From positions 1 to 62,916 of the forward strand of contig CAJXYI010000008.1 in assembly GCA_913063435.1 (NCBI GenBank): a DNA stretch of 62,916 nucleotides, given 5' to 3'. The DNA comes from an uncultured Actinomycetales bacterium. Its GTDB lineage: Bacteria; Actinomycetota; Actinomycetes; S36-B12. The position numbers were made by a program, and so were the translations under genes. Positions 51,988 to 61,258 of the stretch are shown piece by piece. Positions within the stretch are counted from its first letter, which is position 1; every line of letters starts with the position of its first letter. The notes under the pieces were generated by a model. The model ran no database searches. It was not told the origin of the DNA and was given only the letters and a program-made list of their open reading frames with translations.

Positions 51988-52880
51988 GCCGTGCCGGCTC
52001 ATCGGTGAATGTCGATCCACGGCTGCGTAAGCCCACCACGGTGATGCGACTGTGGGACTGGTCGCTTCCCCCGCATGGTGTGCACCGCGAGGTTCTCTCG
52101 GCCGTGCCTGACGGCTGGGCTGATGAGCCGCGGGCCACCCGGACACCCCCGCTGCTGTTCATCCACGGGCTAGCGCACGGTGCCTGGTGCTTCGCGGAGA
52201 ACTGGCTTCCGGCGGCTGCCGCCAAGGGATTCCCCGCCTATGCGCTGTCCCTTCGAGGACATGGTGGTTCGGGTGGATCGCGACAGCGGCGTCGCACTCT
52301 GATGCGGCACTATGTCCACGATGTGATGCAGACGATCACCGAACTGCCGCAACCTCCGGTCCTCGTCGGACACTCGATGGGTGCGATCATCGCGCAACTC
52401 GTCGCGGATCGGTATTCCCCGCGTGCTCTCGTTCTCCTCACTCCCGCACCGCTGCAGGGTGCGGGCGCCACGATGTTGGAGTTGGCACGTAGGAAGCCCA
52501 TGGCGGCAGCGACCGTTGTCGCCGGTGGAACGCTGCCGATGCAAGCACCGCAACTGTTCACCGGACTCGATGATGCGACGGCAGATCACTACGTTTCGCG
52601 TCTTGTTCCCGAGTCTCCGTGGGTGCAGTACGAACTGCTGCGCCGGCGTCGCATCGGCCCCGTGCGCGCACCCGTCATGGTCGCGGGGACGAAGGCTGAT
52701 CGTCTCGTTCGCGTGGCCGATATCGAGCGCACGGCAGCCGCGTACGGTGTCGATCCGGTGTGGCTGACGCGAGCCGACGGGCAGCCGCTCGGCCATGACG
52801 TCATGCTCGATACCGGATGGGATCGAGCACTCGATTCGGTGTTGGAGTTCGTTTCGGCGAACACGATGTCGCGTGGCTGA
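51984..52880 (+). CDS. Alpha/beta hydrolase
   Basis: This 298-residue hydrolase has FIHGLAHGAWCF (oxyanion HG motif), the nucleophile elbow GHSMGA, and a C-terminal His in GQPLGHDVMLD. It could cleave an ester, such as one produced by the monooxygenase just upstream with which it overlaps by 4 nt. It also overlaps the start of the sterol-carrier-like gene. Confidence 0.88.
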   Translation: MSRAGSSVNVDPRLRKPTTVMRLWDWSLPPHGVHREVLSAVPDGWADEPRATRTPPLLFIHGLAHGAWCFAENWLPAAAAKGFPAYALSLRGHGGSGGSRQRRRTLMRHYVHDVMQTITELPQPPVLVGHSMGAIIAQLVADRYSPRALVLLTPAPLQGAGATMLELARRKPMAAATVVAGGTLPMQAPQLFTGLDDATADHYVSRLVPESPWVQYELLRRRRIGPVRAPVMVAGTKADRLVRVADIERTAAAYGVDPVWLTRADGQPLGHDVMLDTGWDRALDSVLEFVSANTMSRG

Positions 52881-53247
52881 CGATCTCACTGGGCCTGACG
52901 ATTTCGCTGGACCGGACGATCTCACCCTGTGCCTGGCCGAATACGACGCGGGGCGGACTCCCGAACGGATCATCGAGAAGGCCGCGGTCAAGGCGACATT
53001 GGAACGCCTGACCGAGATCGCACCGGGCCACAGCGTCGAGGTGCGTGTTCCGCCCTACGCGGCGGTGCAGGTGGTCGAAGGCGTCCGCCACCGTCGGGGC
53101 ACTCCACCGGCGCTCGTGGAATCGGATGCGCGGACGTGGCTGCTCCTCGCTGCCGGCCGCATGACGTGGGCGGATGCGCTCGCCAGCGGAGCGCTGCGGG
53201 CCAGCGGGGAACGCAGCGACCTGTCGGGCCACCTCCCTCTGTACTAA
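52873..53247 (+). CDS. Sterol-carrier-like (SCP2-type) protein
   Basis: This 124-residue protein has the SCP2-like segment HSVEVRVPPYAAVQVVEG and DARTWLLLAAGRMTWADALASG, typical of small actinobacterial sterol carrier family proteins. I use the GTG at 52873, which overlaps the hydrolase stop. In mycobacteria a homologue sits beside the purine genes between purL and purF, so this gene may mark the far side of an insertion after purL. Confidence 0.78.
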   Translation: MADDLTGPDDFAGPDDLTLCLAEYDAGRTPERIIEKAAVKATLERLTEIAPGHSVEVRVPPYAAVQVVEGVRHRRGTPPALVESDARTWLLLAAGRMTWADALASGALRASGERSDLSGHLPLY

Positions 53248-53801
53248 TCGAGCGAGGCGAGCACCTCGGCGGTGCTGACCACGTCGGCGAATTCGCCATG
53301 CAGATTGGTCGCGGTCACCCGAGCAAGCTCCTCGGCGGGGATCGTGGTGCCATCAGGTGCAACGCGATCGAAGGTATGGGTGGCATCGAGGGCGAAGCGC
53401 ACCCGATAACCCAGGTTGCCGGCCATCCGCGCGGTCGTTTCACAGCAGAAATTCGTCTGGACCCCACAGATCACCAGATCGTCGATCTCCTGTGATTCCA
53501 GCCAGAGTTCGAGGTCGGGCTCGCCATAGAACGCGGAGTTGACGCTCTTGGTGACGAACAGATCCGCTGGGCCGTCGACGAACCCGCGCAGTGCGTTGCC
53601 CGGTTGTCCGGGGGCGAGCGGTGAACCAGGCCGCTGTGAATCGTGTCGCACCAGCACCAGTGGCAGATGCGAGCCCCGCCAGGTGCCCACGAGTCGCGCG
53701 ATATTGGCCTCGGCATCGGGGTTATTGCGTCTCCCCCAGCGAGGATCGTCGAAACCTGCTTGAACATCGATCACGATGAGCGCCGAACGTGGGGTGGCCA
53801 T
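53244..53801 (-). CDS. Isochorismatase-like cysteine hydrolase
   Basis: This 185-residue protein has the catalytic triad: Asp in LIVIDVQ, Lys in VTKSVNSAF and Cys in VQTNFCCETTARMAGNLGY. The family hydrolyses amides, ureas or isochorismate. The ATG at 53801 gives the family-typical start. It converges on the sterol-carrier-like gene and is divergent from the iron transporter. Confidence 0.88.
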   Translation of the reverse strand: MATPRSALIVIDVQAGFDDPRWGRRNNPDAEANIARLVGTWRGSHLPLVLVRHDSQRPGSPLAPGQPGNALRGFVDGPADLFVTKSVNSAFYGEPDLELWLESQEIDDLVICGVQTNFCCETTARMAGNLGYRVRFALDATHTFDRVAPDGTTIPAEELARVTATNLHGEFADVVSTAEVLASLD

Positions 53802-53860
53802 GACCTCAGGGTAGGCCTTCGGGTGGCCGGTCGGGCTTGACAGGAGGGCGGGCCCTGAGA

Positions 53861-53894
53861 TTAGGTAAGGCGGTCCTAAGTTAGGCTTACCTAT
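53861..53894. promoter_or_regulatory. Two overlapping DtxR/IdeR iron boxes
   Basis: 53861-53879 and 53876-53894 each match the 19-bp iron-box consensus TTAGGTTAGSCTAACCTAA at 15 of 19 positions by eye. They lie 35-68 nt before the start of the iron-binding lipoprotein gene. DtxR/IdeR with Fe(II) would repress the transporter when iron is plentiful. Confidence 0.8.
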
Positions 53895-53928
53895 CCTGAG
53901 AAGAACGACATCCCCGGAAAGGAACCAC

Positions 53929-54981
53929 GTGATCCGTACTTCCCGCATCGCGGCCATCTTGGCCACCTCGGCGTTGGCAGCCGGTGCCCTCACCGCCTGC
54001 GGTGGCTCCGGGGACGACTCGGCCACCCCCACCACGACCAACGGGGAGGGTGGTTCGTTCGTCGTGTACTCCGGCCGCTCGGAGTCCCTCGTCGGCCCGC
54101 TGTTCGAGCAGTTCACCGCCGAGACGGGGATCACCATCGAGGCCCGGTACGGCGACACGGCCGAACTCGCCGCACAGTTGGTCGAGGAGGGTGACCGCAC
54201 CCCCGCCCAGGTGTATTTCGCCCAGGACGCCGGCGCACTCGGCGCCGTCGCCGCCGAGGGGCTGTTCGCACCGTTGCCCGCAGCTGTCGCCACCACAGTG
54301 CCGGTGAACTACCGGGCCGAGGATGGCACATGGACCGGTGTCACCGGCCGCGCGCGGGTGATCACCTATGACGCCCAGCAGGTGTCCGCCGATGAAGTCC
54401 CCGACAGCATCTTCGACCTCACCGATCCGAGGTGGAACGGACAGGTCGGGATCGCCCCGACGAACGGATCGTTCCAGGCCTTCGTCACCGCGATGCGGGT
54501 CGCTCAAGGTGACGATGTGACCCGTGACTGGTTGCAGGGGCTGGTCGACAACGATGTGCAGACCTTCGAGAAGAACGGCCTCATCCTCGACGCCGTGGAC
54601 ACCGGACAGGTGCAACTCGGGTTGATCAACCACTACTACTGGTATCAGAAGGCTGCCGAGGTCGGTAACGACGCCATGCGTGCGCAACTGCACTTCACCG
54701 CTCCTGGCGATCCCGGCGCGTTGGTGAACGTCGCCGGTGTCGGTGTCATGGCGAATGCGGCGGATAACGCACAGGCGGCAACCTTCGTCGAATGGCTGCT
54801 CAGCCCGGCAACACAGCAGTGGTTCGTGGAGAACACCTACGAGTATCCACTCGTGCCGGGAGTGGCTGCCGTTGATGGCGTGCCACCTCTGGACACCTTG
54901 CGTGGCCCCGACGCACCGCTGGCGGAACTGGCTGACCTGCCGGGCACCCTGACGATGTTGCAGGACGTCGGCCTGCTGTGA
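53929..54981 (+). CDS. Iron(III) ABC transporter substrate-binding lipoprotein
   Basis: This 350-residue protein has a lipoprotein signal ending LTAC and an FbpA/AfuA-type body (VVYSGRSESLVGPLFEQFTAETGI; NHYYWYQKAAE with the tyrosine-rich ferric-ligand segment). It captures Fe3+ outside the membrane. GTG start with AAAGGA upstream. The permease and ATPase genes follow with overlaps, and two iron boxes precede it. Confidence 0.93.
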   Translation: MIRTSRIAAILATSALAAGALTACGGSGDDSATPTTTNGEGGSFVVYSGRSESLVGPLFEQFTAETGITIEARYGDTAELAAQLVEEGDRTPAQVYFAQDAGALGAVAAEGLFAPLPAAVATTVPVNYRAEDGTWTGVTGRARVITYDAQQVSADEVPDSIFDLTDPRWNGQVGIAPTNGSFQAFVTAMRVAQGDDVTRDWLQGLVDNDVQTFEKNGLILDAVDTGQVQLGLINHYYWYQKAAEVGNDAMRAQLHFTAPGDPGALVNVAGVGVMANAADNAQAATFVEWLLSPATQQWFVENTYEYPLVPGVAAVDGVPPLDTLRGPDAPLAELADLPGTLTMLQDVGLL

Positions 54982-56615
54982 GTTCAACGGATTCGATCTC
55001 GGGATCGACGCTCGCAACCCCGGTACGCACCCGCGTACCGGGGTTCGTGCGTGTGCATGATCGGTCCCGGCCGTCTCGAGTCCTGCTCGCCTTCAGTGCC
55101 CTGACCGCAGCCGTTGCGGTCATCCCCCTGGTATATCTCGTGGTGCGCGTTATCGGCGCGGGCCCTGACCGCGTGATCGAGGTGCTGTGGCGAGCCCGCA
55201 CCCTGGAAACGATCCTCACATCCGCAGCCTTCGTCTTCGTGGTCACGACCGCATGCTTGATCATTGGTATCACTGCCGCGTGGTTGATCACCCGAACGAA
55301 TATCCCATTGCGCGGCTTGTGGCTCGTGCTGCTCGCACTCCCGCTGGCGATGCCGTCCTATGTCGCGGCGTATGCCTGGCTTGCGCAATTTCCGTGGATG
55401 AGCGGCTTTGCCGCCGCCGCGTTGATCATGATCCTGGTGTCGTTCCCATATGTCGCTTTGCCCACTGCCGCGGCTTTCCGCCTCGCTGATCCCGGCGTCG
55501 ACGAGGTCGCACGTTCCCTGGGCCGTGGACCATTCCGCGCCTTCACCTCGGCGACATTCCCGCAGATTTGGCCTGCCGCCGCTGCGGGTGGACTGCTGGT
55601 CGCGCTGTACACACTGTCGGAATTCGGTGTCGTAGCGCTCATGCGCGTCGACACCTTCACCCGGGTGATCTATGCCTCCTACCGCGGCAGCTTCGATCGG
55701 GTGAGCGCGGCAGTGCTGGCGCTCGTCCTGGTCGCACTCGCTGCACTGCTCGTCTGGGCGGAGCGACGGGTGCGTGGTCGTCAGCAGCGTTGGCGGGTCG
55801 CCGCATCGGTGCAGCGCGATCATGTGCCGATGCAGCTACGCCGGGGCACGCGGGTCACCGCTATCTCCGGACTCATCGCACTCATCGTGCTGGCGCTCGG
55901 AGTCCCGATCGTGTCACTGATCGATCTGATGTTGCGCAGCACCGATCTGCGATTCGATCCCGCCGAACTATTCACAGCCACGGTGTCGTCAGCGGGGGTC
56001 TCGCTGCTCGGGGCGATCATCGCGGTCGCATTGGCCCTTCCGGTGGGCATCCTGGCGGCTCGCTATCGCACGCGCTCGGTGCGGGGGATCGAAACGGTGT
56101 CGTATGCCGGACACGCTCTCCCCGGTGTCGTCGTCGGTCTGTCGCTGGTGTTCTTGACGCTGGGTGTGCTGCCTTTCGCCTATCAAACGTTGTTCACCCT
56201 CGCTCTCGCCTACGCGGTGCTGTTCCTGCCGAAATCGATCGGTGCGACCCGCAGCGCGACGGCTGCCGTGCCTCCGGTTCTGGAAGACACCGCCCGCACC
56301 CTGGGCCGGGGCCCGGTGCGAGCGTGGTGGTCGACGACCGCACGGTTGACCGCACCGGGGGTGCTCGCCGGTGGACTCCTGGTTCTGCTCACCTCGATGA
56401 AGGAACTCCCCGCGACTCTCATGCTGCGACCGACCGGTCTGGACACCTTGGCCACGGAGTTGTGGAGTCGCACGGAGATCGCCGCCTATGGCCCGGCGGC
56501 GCCCTATGCACTCGCGCTCATCGCCCTCGCTGCGGTGCCGGCCTGGTTGCTGTCTCGCGCCATGGGGCCGGACGCGCGAGGCAGGCGCGGCACCCCGGAT
56601 ACCGTTGGGGCATGA
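54978..56615 (+). CDS. Iron(III) ABC transporter permease
   Basis: This 545-residue FbpB-type permease is a fusion of two homologous membrane halves with about twelve hydrophobic segments. Each half has an EAA-like loop (EVARSLGRGPFRAFTSATFPQIWPA in the first; LEDTARTLGRGPVRAWWSTTARL in the second). GTG start overlapping the binding-protein stop; its end overlaps the ATPase start. Confidence 0.94.
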   Translation: MSSTDSISGSTLATPVRTRVPGFVRVHDRSRPSRVLLAFSALTAAVAVIPLVYLVVRVIGAGPDRVIEVLWRARTLETILTSAAFVFVVTTACLIIGITAAWLITRTNIPLRGLWLVLLALPLAMPSYVAAYAWLAQFPWMSGFAAAALIMILVSFPYVALPTAAAFRLADPGVDEVARSLGRGPFRAFTSATFPQIWPAAAAGGLLVALYTLSEFGVVALMRVDTFTRVIYASYRGSFDRVSAAVLALVLVALAALLVWAERRVRGRQQRWRVAASVQRDHVPMQLRRGTRVTAISGLIALIVLALGVPIVSLIDLMLRSTDLRFDPAELFTATVSSAGVSLLGAIIAVALALPVGILAARYRTRSVRGIETVSYAGHALPGVVVGLSLVFLTLGVLPFAYQTLFTLALAYAVLFLPKSIGATRSATAAVPPVLEDTARTLGRGPVRAWWSTTARLTAPGVLAGGLLVLLTSMKELPATLMLRPTGLDTLATELWSRTEIAAYGPAAPYALALIALAAVPAWLLSRAMGPDARGRRGTPDTVGA

Positions 56616-57709
56616 CCGACGTCGACGTGCGCGGCCTGCGGGCCGGCTATCCCGGCGTCGAGGTGTTGACCGGCATCGACCTGCACGTGCCCGCCGGTGC
56701 GTTGGCTGCCGTCCTCGGTGAAAGCGGGTCCGGGAAGACGACACTGCTGCGAGTACTCGCGGGATTCATCCGACCCACTGCGGGCACGGTGTCCTTCGGC
56801 GACCGCGAAGTGTGCGGCCCGGGGGTGTTCGTCCCGCCGGAGAAACGTCAGGTCGGGATCGTCCCGCAGGAGGGCGCGCTGTTCCCCCACCTCGACGTGC
56901 GCGGCAACATCGCCTTCGGCCTGCGCCGTGGCGCGCAGTCTCGCAAGCGGGTGGATGAGGTGCTCGAACTTGTCGGCTTGACCGGCCTTGCCGATGCCCG
57001 CCCGCAGGAACTCTCCGGTGGCCAACAGCAGCGTGTTGCACTCGCCCGCGCGCTGGCCCCGCAACCTCAGGTGGTTCTGCTCGACGAACCGTTCACTGCC
57101 CTTGATGCAGGGCTGCGCGCGCGGTTGCGCTCCGATGTTCGCGACGTGCTGAGCCAGGTGGGTGCCACGGCGATCCTGGTGACCCACGATCAGGAAGAGG
57201 CACTGTCGATGGCTGACATCGTCGCGGTGATGCGCGACGGTCGATTGGTGCAAACGGGTGCACCATATGAGATCTATGGCTCCCCGGTTGACCTATCGGT
57301 TGCTCGTTTCATCGGTGACGTGGTCGAGATGCCCGTGCTCGAGGAGTTGAGCGATGGTCGGGTGCGGTGCGGTCTGGGTGATCTGTCGATCTCGCAGACG
57401 ATCACCGAAACCGATGAGGATGGATCTAAGGATGTCGTGGTGCTGCGACCCGAACAGTGCACGCTGTCGACGGTGGGTGCCACTTCGAACGGAGTAGCTG
57501 TGTCACCGGCGTCGACGGCGAATATCGGTCGGGTTCAGGCCACGAGCTATCACGGCCACGATGCCATGGTCACCGTGCGGATATCCGATGGCAGCGACAT
57601 CGACGTCCGGGTCACCGGTGTGGCCCCTCCGCCGGTCGGAGAACAGGTCGCCATCGCCGTGACCGGTTCCGCCCGCCGCTTCCGCTCCACCCCACCCCAC
57701 CACGTCTGA
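56612..57709 (+). CDS. Iron(III) ABC transporter ATPase
   Basis: This 365-residue FbpC-type ATPase has Walker [10 protein letters not shown], signature [15 protein letters not shown], Walker B VVLLDEPF and switch His in VTHDQ, followed by a C-terminal TOBE-like regulatory domain. The ATG at 56612 is within the permease stop. A hairpin repeat begins 57703, overlapping its last codons. The open frame extending further upstream is not coding. Confidence 0.94.
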   Translation: MTDVDVRGLRAGYPGVEVLTGIDLHVPAGALAAVLGESGSGKTTLLRVLAGFIRPTAGTVSFGDREVCGPGVFVPPEKRQVGIVPQEGALFPHLDVRGNIAFGLRRGAQSRKRVDEVLELVGLTGLADARPQELSGGQQQRVALARALAPQPQVVLLDEPFTALDAGLRARLRSDVRDVLSQVGATAILVTHDQEEALSMADIVAVMRDGRLVQTGAPYEIYGSPVDLSVARFIGDVVEMPVLEELSDGRVRCGLGDLSISQTITETDEDGSKDVVVLRPEQCTLSTVGATSNGVAVSPASTANIGRVQATSYHGHDAMVTVRISDGSDIDVRVTGVAPPPVGEQVAIAVTGSARRFRSTPPHHV

Positions 57710-57765
57710 GTTACCTGAGTGGTCGCTAACTCGGTGAGTTAACGACCACTCAGGTAACTCAGACG
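57703..57765. repeat. Palindromic hairpin repeat, copy 2
   Basis: Two 30-nt arms (57703-57732, 57736-57765) around a 3-nt loop, with one mismatch. It is nearly identical to copy 1 at 46-110. It starts inside the last codons of the iron ATPase gene and could serve as its terminator. Confidence 0.9.
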
Positions 57766-57862
57766 AAGAAGTGGCGAAACTGAACAATATTCGTGTTTTA
57801 TGGCAGGATGCGGCCGAGGTGCTGTAGGAGCACCGAATCGGTAACACGCAGGGGAGTAATGC

Positions 57863-58456
57863 ATGTCGGAAATCAAGCGCGAGGCGAGAACAATCGAAGG
57901 CGACGTATCCGGCTGGTCGGTCTGGCGGATGGCCCGGCTGGTGACCACGCTGTTCGTGTTGATGGTGGCGGCGTACTACATCGTCGTGGCGTTCGACAAC
58001 ATCACCAATCCGGTGAACCCGAATGGCAGCAACTGGCCCTTCGTTCAGGGTGTGCTCAGCGGAGATGGTGTCCCCGCTGACAGCGGATTCCAATGGCGAT
58101 TCATCGATGCGACGTGGTTCCAGGTGCTCGGCTACATCCTCATCATCACGGGCGAGACCATCACCGGGATCGTTCTGCTGATCGCGGGAATCCTGGGCTT
58201 ACGCGCGGTCGCGTCGCCAACTCGTTGGGCTCATGCCCAGAAGTGGACCTATGTCGGTGGTTTCACCGGGCTTGCCGTGTTCTTCTTCGGTTTCATCACC
58301 GTCGGCGGCAACTGGTTCATCATGTACCTGAACTCCAAGTGGAACGGCTTGGAGCCGGCATTCCAGAACTCGGTGATGACGGTCAGCATGCTGATCCTCG
58401 TTACCGGAGTCCTCATCGGCACTCAACTGGTGGAGCAGAAGGCGGATCAGAAGTAG
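57863..58456 (+). CDS. DUF2165-family integral membrane protein
   Basis: This 197-residue protein has four hydrophobic helices and the DUF2165 wording VVAFDNITNP near residue 45 and FITVGGNWFIMYLNSKWNG near the C-terminal third. The function of the family is not known. The ATG at 57863 is preceded by GGGGAG. It converges with the next gene with only 5 nt between them. Confidence 0.88.
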   Translation: MSEIKREARTIEGDVSGWSVWRMARLVTTLFVLMVAAYYIVVAFDNITNPVNPNGSNWPFVQGVLSGDGVPADSGFQWRFIDATWFQVLGYILIITGETITGIVLLIAGILGLRAVASPTRWAHAQKWTYVGGFTGLAVFFFGFITVGGNWFIMYLNSKWNGLEPAFQNSVMTVSMLILVTGVLIGTQLVEQKADQK

Positions 58457-58461
58457 GCGGG

Positions 58462-58998
58462 TCAGCGGGCGGTGAGGCGGAAGATGCGCACCTCGCGGTC
58501 TGAGATGCGCTTTCGGTAGTCGGTGAAACCGAGATAGAACTCACTCGCCCGCGTCCATGCCTGTTCCCGTTCGCGAGTGTCGGTCACCGCATGTGCAATG
58601 GCGAGGGCGTTGTGACCACGCCACGACACCTCGCAGCGCGGCTCCGCTTCGAGATTGAAGACCCACGCGGGGGTTCTGGGCTGGGCGTAGTTGGTGCCCA
58701 TGATGAAGATGTCGTCGGTGTCGGGGTCTGGAATCCCCGCTACCGGCATCGTGCGCGCCAAGCCGCTCTTCGCACCGGTAGTGGTCAGCATGATCACCGG
58801 AACCCCGGTCGCCAGATCCGGCACGGTGAGTCTTCCTTTGGTCCAGCGATACAGCGGCCGGTCGATGCGATAGAGCGTGCGCTGGAAGGTCCAACTACCG
58901 GCCTTAGTCTTCGCGGCTCGCTGCATCGCCATCTGTACGGAGTTGCCGCGGCGTGGGGCGAACCCCAACTCATGACACAGGCCACCGGATCCACTCAT
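58462..58998 (-). CDS. Deazaflavin (F420)-type nitroreductase family protein
   Basis: This protein of about 178 residues has the split-barrel pattern of the DDN/F420H2-dependent quinone reductase family: LTTTGAKSGLARTMPV, then the GTNYAQPRTPAWVFNLEAEP cofactor segment. F420 use is inferred from the family. The start is uncertain: ATG at 58998 is given, and ATG at 58932 would yield 156 residues, neither with a strong ribosome site. Confidence 0.82.
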   Translation of the reverse strand: MSGSGGLCHELGFAPRRGNSVQMAMQRAAKTKAGSWTFQRTLYRIDRPLYRWTKGRLTVPDLATGVPVIMLTTTGAKSGLARTMPVAGIPDPDTDDIFIMGTNYAQPRTPAWVFNLEAEPRCEVSWRGHNALAIAHAVTDTREREQAWTRASEFYLGFTDYRKRISDREVRIFRLTAR

Positions 58999-59092
58999 AG
59001 TCCGACACGCTAGTGCGTTGTTCGCCGAACAGTCGAGTGGAGTCCGGTGGCCTGTGCGGGAGTCATCCGGGAAGGTCACCCGAAGCCGATGG

Positions 59093-60535
59093 TTACACCA
59101 GCGGGGTCACCGTCGGTGTGCCCGAACCGATCGTGCAGAACCCGAAGTGGGTCACGGTGCCACCGGCGGGGATGCTGCCACCCCAGCTCGGTGCAGTGAC
59201 GGACACGCTGCGCCCGTCGGCATCGGTGCTTCCGCTCCACGAAGAACTCATCGTGACGCCGACCGGCAAGGTGATGCGAGCGCCCCAGGTCGAGACCGCC
59301 GAGTCCGAGTTATTGGTGACGGCCAGGGTGTAGCACGCGCCGGTGCCCCAGTTCGAATCGGTGATGAGTCGAACATCCAGATCACCCGATGGTGCTGGTG
59401 CTGGTGCTGGTGCCGGTGCCGGTGCCGGTTCAGGTGACGGTGCGGGGGCGGGAGCCGGTGCGGTGCGCCTCGCGCAGTAGCCGAACGAGGTCGGGGAGTT
59501 GGCGGTCACCATGTGGTTCCACGCTGCGCCCTCGACGCTCACGCTGCCATCGGGCTGGGTCTTGACGGTGCCGTTCCACAGACTGGACACCTCGATGCCC
59601 TCAGGCAAATCGATGCGCCAGTGCTTATCGGTGGACGACTGCGTGGTGACATCGACGGTGGCGCAGTATCCCGATCCCCAGTCGGAGGAGATCGTGGTCG
59701 TTGCCATGACACCCTCGGTCATTCCGCCGTGGCCGTGACCGTCACCGTGACCGGACCCGTGTCCATCACCGTGACCGGGCATCGGCATCGGAGCGGGTTC
59801 CGGTGCAGGAGCCGGGGCAGGTTCAGGTGCAGGAGCCGGCGCGGGAACCGGTGCAGGCTCGGGCTGCGGGTCGGGTAGCGGAGCCGGCTGCGCGGCACCA
59901 TCGGAATCGATGGTCACATCGGAGCAGGCATAGAACGCCTCGGGCGAATCACTGCGCTGCCACACGGTGTAGAGGATGTGGCGGCCATCGCGTTCGGGTA
60001 ATGCCATGCGCATGGTCGTGGTGGCCTCGCGACCCTTCGGGCCGGAATCGAAGACCAGGTCGAGGTCATCCCATGCCAGCGGTTGGGTCGCGTCGAAGTT
60101 CTCATCGGTCAGATAGACGCGGAAGTACTCGGTGGCGTGCGGAGCACTCGACGTCCAGGTGAGGGTGTACAAACCGTCGGCATCGGGGGTGAGGTTCGTG
60201 GCCTTCCAGTCCAGCGACGGAATATCGAAGGCGGCGTACTTCGACCGACCCGCACTGCACAACTGCCCATCGGGGATCAGCGATCGGTGGGCGCCGGCGA
60301 CAGCACCCTGGTTGATCTCATTCCAGTCGTAGAGCGCCTGGGCGTTGGTCTCCCAGGCGTTCTCGCACATCGGTGATGTGCGGTCGCCATAGAAGCATTC
60401 CCAGATTCGCGAACCAGGATCGGACATGGTGCCGTGGGCCAGGGCGGCAGGGGCGGTAACCGCTGCGGCCGTGATCCCGGTGAGCCCTGCGGCGATCGTG
60501 GCGCCAGCCAGGGCGAGGGAGCGGGTGCGTTTCAC
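59093..60535 (-). CDS. Secreted lytic polysaccharide monooxygenase (AA10) with two CBM2-like domains
   Basis: This 480-residue copper enzyme oxidatively cleaves chitin or cellulose. The signal peptide ends in ALA before His34, which becomes the N-terminal copper ligand; the second ligand is the His of SSAPHATEYF. The AA10 domain runs to about 210. A Pro-Ala-Glu linker and a His-Gly-Asp-rich segment (about 245-265) lead to two CBM2-like modules, each with a Cys pair and Trp residues, separated by another Pro-Ala linker. The GTG start at 60535 has GGAGGA upstream. It is divergent from the ArsR gene. Confidence 0.93.
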   Translation of the reverse strand: MKRTRSLALAGATIAAGLTGITAAAVTAPAALAHGTMSDPGSRIWECFYGDRTSPMCENAWETNAQALYDWNEINQGAVAGAHRSLIPDGQLCSAGRSKYAAFDIPSLDWKATNLTPDADGLYTLTWTSSAPHATEYFRVYLTDENFDATQPLAWDDLDLVFDSGPKGREATTTMRMALPERDGRHILYTVWQRSDSPEAFYACSDVTIDSDGAAQPAPLPDPQPEPAPVPAPAPAPEPAPAPAPEPAPMPMPGHGDGHGSGHGDGHGHGGMTEGVMATTTISSDWGSGYCATVDVTTQSSTDKHWRIDLPEGIEVSSLWNGTVKTQPDGSVSVEGAAWNHMVTANSPTSFGYCARRTAPAPAPAPSPEPAPAPAPAPAPAPSGDLDVRLITDSNWGTGACYTLAVTNNSDSAVSTWGARITLPVGVTMSSSWSGSTDADGRSVSVTAPSWGGSIPAGGTVTHFGFCTIGSGTPTVTPLV

Positions 60536-60725
60536 GCTATTCCTCCGGTGCTGAAGATGGGTTGATGATGGGTGGACGGTGTCTGCAGTAGGACATCTGT
60601 GGTGCTGGTTGCACACCGAGGAGACCTCACCGCTGCCTGAGGTGCCGGTAGGCCAGCCAGCGACGAGGTGTTCGCCGGTAATGAGGATGGGACGACGACC
60701 AGTCCGTGATCGTTCCGTGATGGAG

Positions 60726-60739
60726 GAGGAAATTTCCTC
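60726..60739. promoter_or_regulatory. Palindrome GAGGAAATTTCCTC upstream of arsR
   Basis: A perfect 14-bp palindrome lies 61 nt before the ArsR gene in the divergent LPMO-ArsR region. It is a candidate operator for ArsR or another dimeric regulator. Confidence 0.4.
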
Positions 60740-60799
60740 ATCGGCGTGTCCCGCCGGTGTGACAGGATGACCGAAGCTGGCCGAGAAAGGGGAGTGCAG

Positions 60800-61117
60800 A
60801 TGGCCGAACAGCCGTGTGCGACGACATTGCTGGCTGCTCCGATGGACCGGGTTGAGGCGGAGGATCTGGCCCGCCTGCTCAAAGCCATCGCCGATCCTGC
60901 GCGGCTTCAGGTGATGTCCCTCCTGCGCTCAGCGGAATCCGGTGAGGCGTGCGTGTGCGATCTGACCTCGCCACTGGGGTTGTCCCAGTCGACGGTCAGT
61001 CACCATCTGAAGATCCTGGCTGACGCCGGGCTCGTGCGCCGGGAACGGCGGGGAACCTGGTCGTATTACTCGCTACTGCCCGAGGGCATGAATCGAATCA
61101 GCGACCTGCTGACCTAA
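60800..61117 (+). CDS. ArsR-family metalloregulator
   Basis: This 105-residue winged-helix repressor has the recognition helix LSQSTVSHHLKILADAGLV and a Cys51-Val-Cys53 pair in ACVCDL at the start of the DNA-binding unit, as in arsenic- and antimony-sensing ArsR proteins. Cys6 could be a third ligand. The ATG at 60800 follows GGGGAG. No arsenic resistance gene is visible next to it. Confidence 0.92.
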   Translation: MAEQPCATTLLAAPMDRVEAEDLARLLKAIADPARLQVMSLLRSAESGEACVCDLTSPLGLSQSTVSHHLKILADAGLVRRERRGTWSYYSLLPEGMNRISDLLT

Positions 61118-61176
61118 CGGGCTGGTGTAGCCGCTGAAATATCGGGCCGACTTCCGGATCGTCTCTCGAATCACTA

Positions 61177-61212
61177 CCGGATCGACTTCCGGATCGACTT
61201 CCGGATCGACCA
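61177..61212. repeat. Three tandem copies of a 12-bp repeat
   Basis: The unit CCGGATCGACTT occurs three times head to tail (the last copy ends in CCA), between the convergent ArsR and SDR genes. A minus-strand reading gives Asp-Pro-Glu-Val repeats, but I do not consider it coding. Confidence 0.75.
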
Positions 61213-61258
61213 TGGCATCGACGATCGGATCAACTACGGGATGCGCTATCGGATCCAC

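Noticed and set aside
55568-56611. Long upstream extension of the iron ATPase frame
   Set aside because: It overlaps the whole second half of the permease in another frame and translates to Arg/Gly-rich shadow sequence. The ATG at 56612 gives the family start.
61073-61258. Minus-strand frame with Asp-Pro-Glu-Val repeats
   Set aside because: It is only a translation of the 12-bp tandem repeat plus the antisense end of arsR, with no ribosome site of its own.
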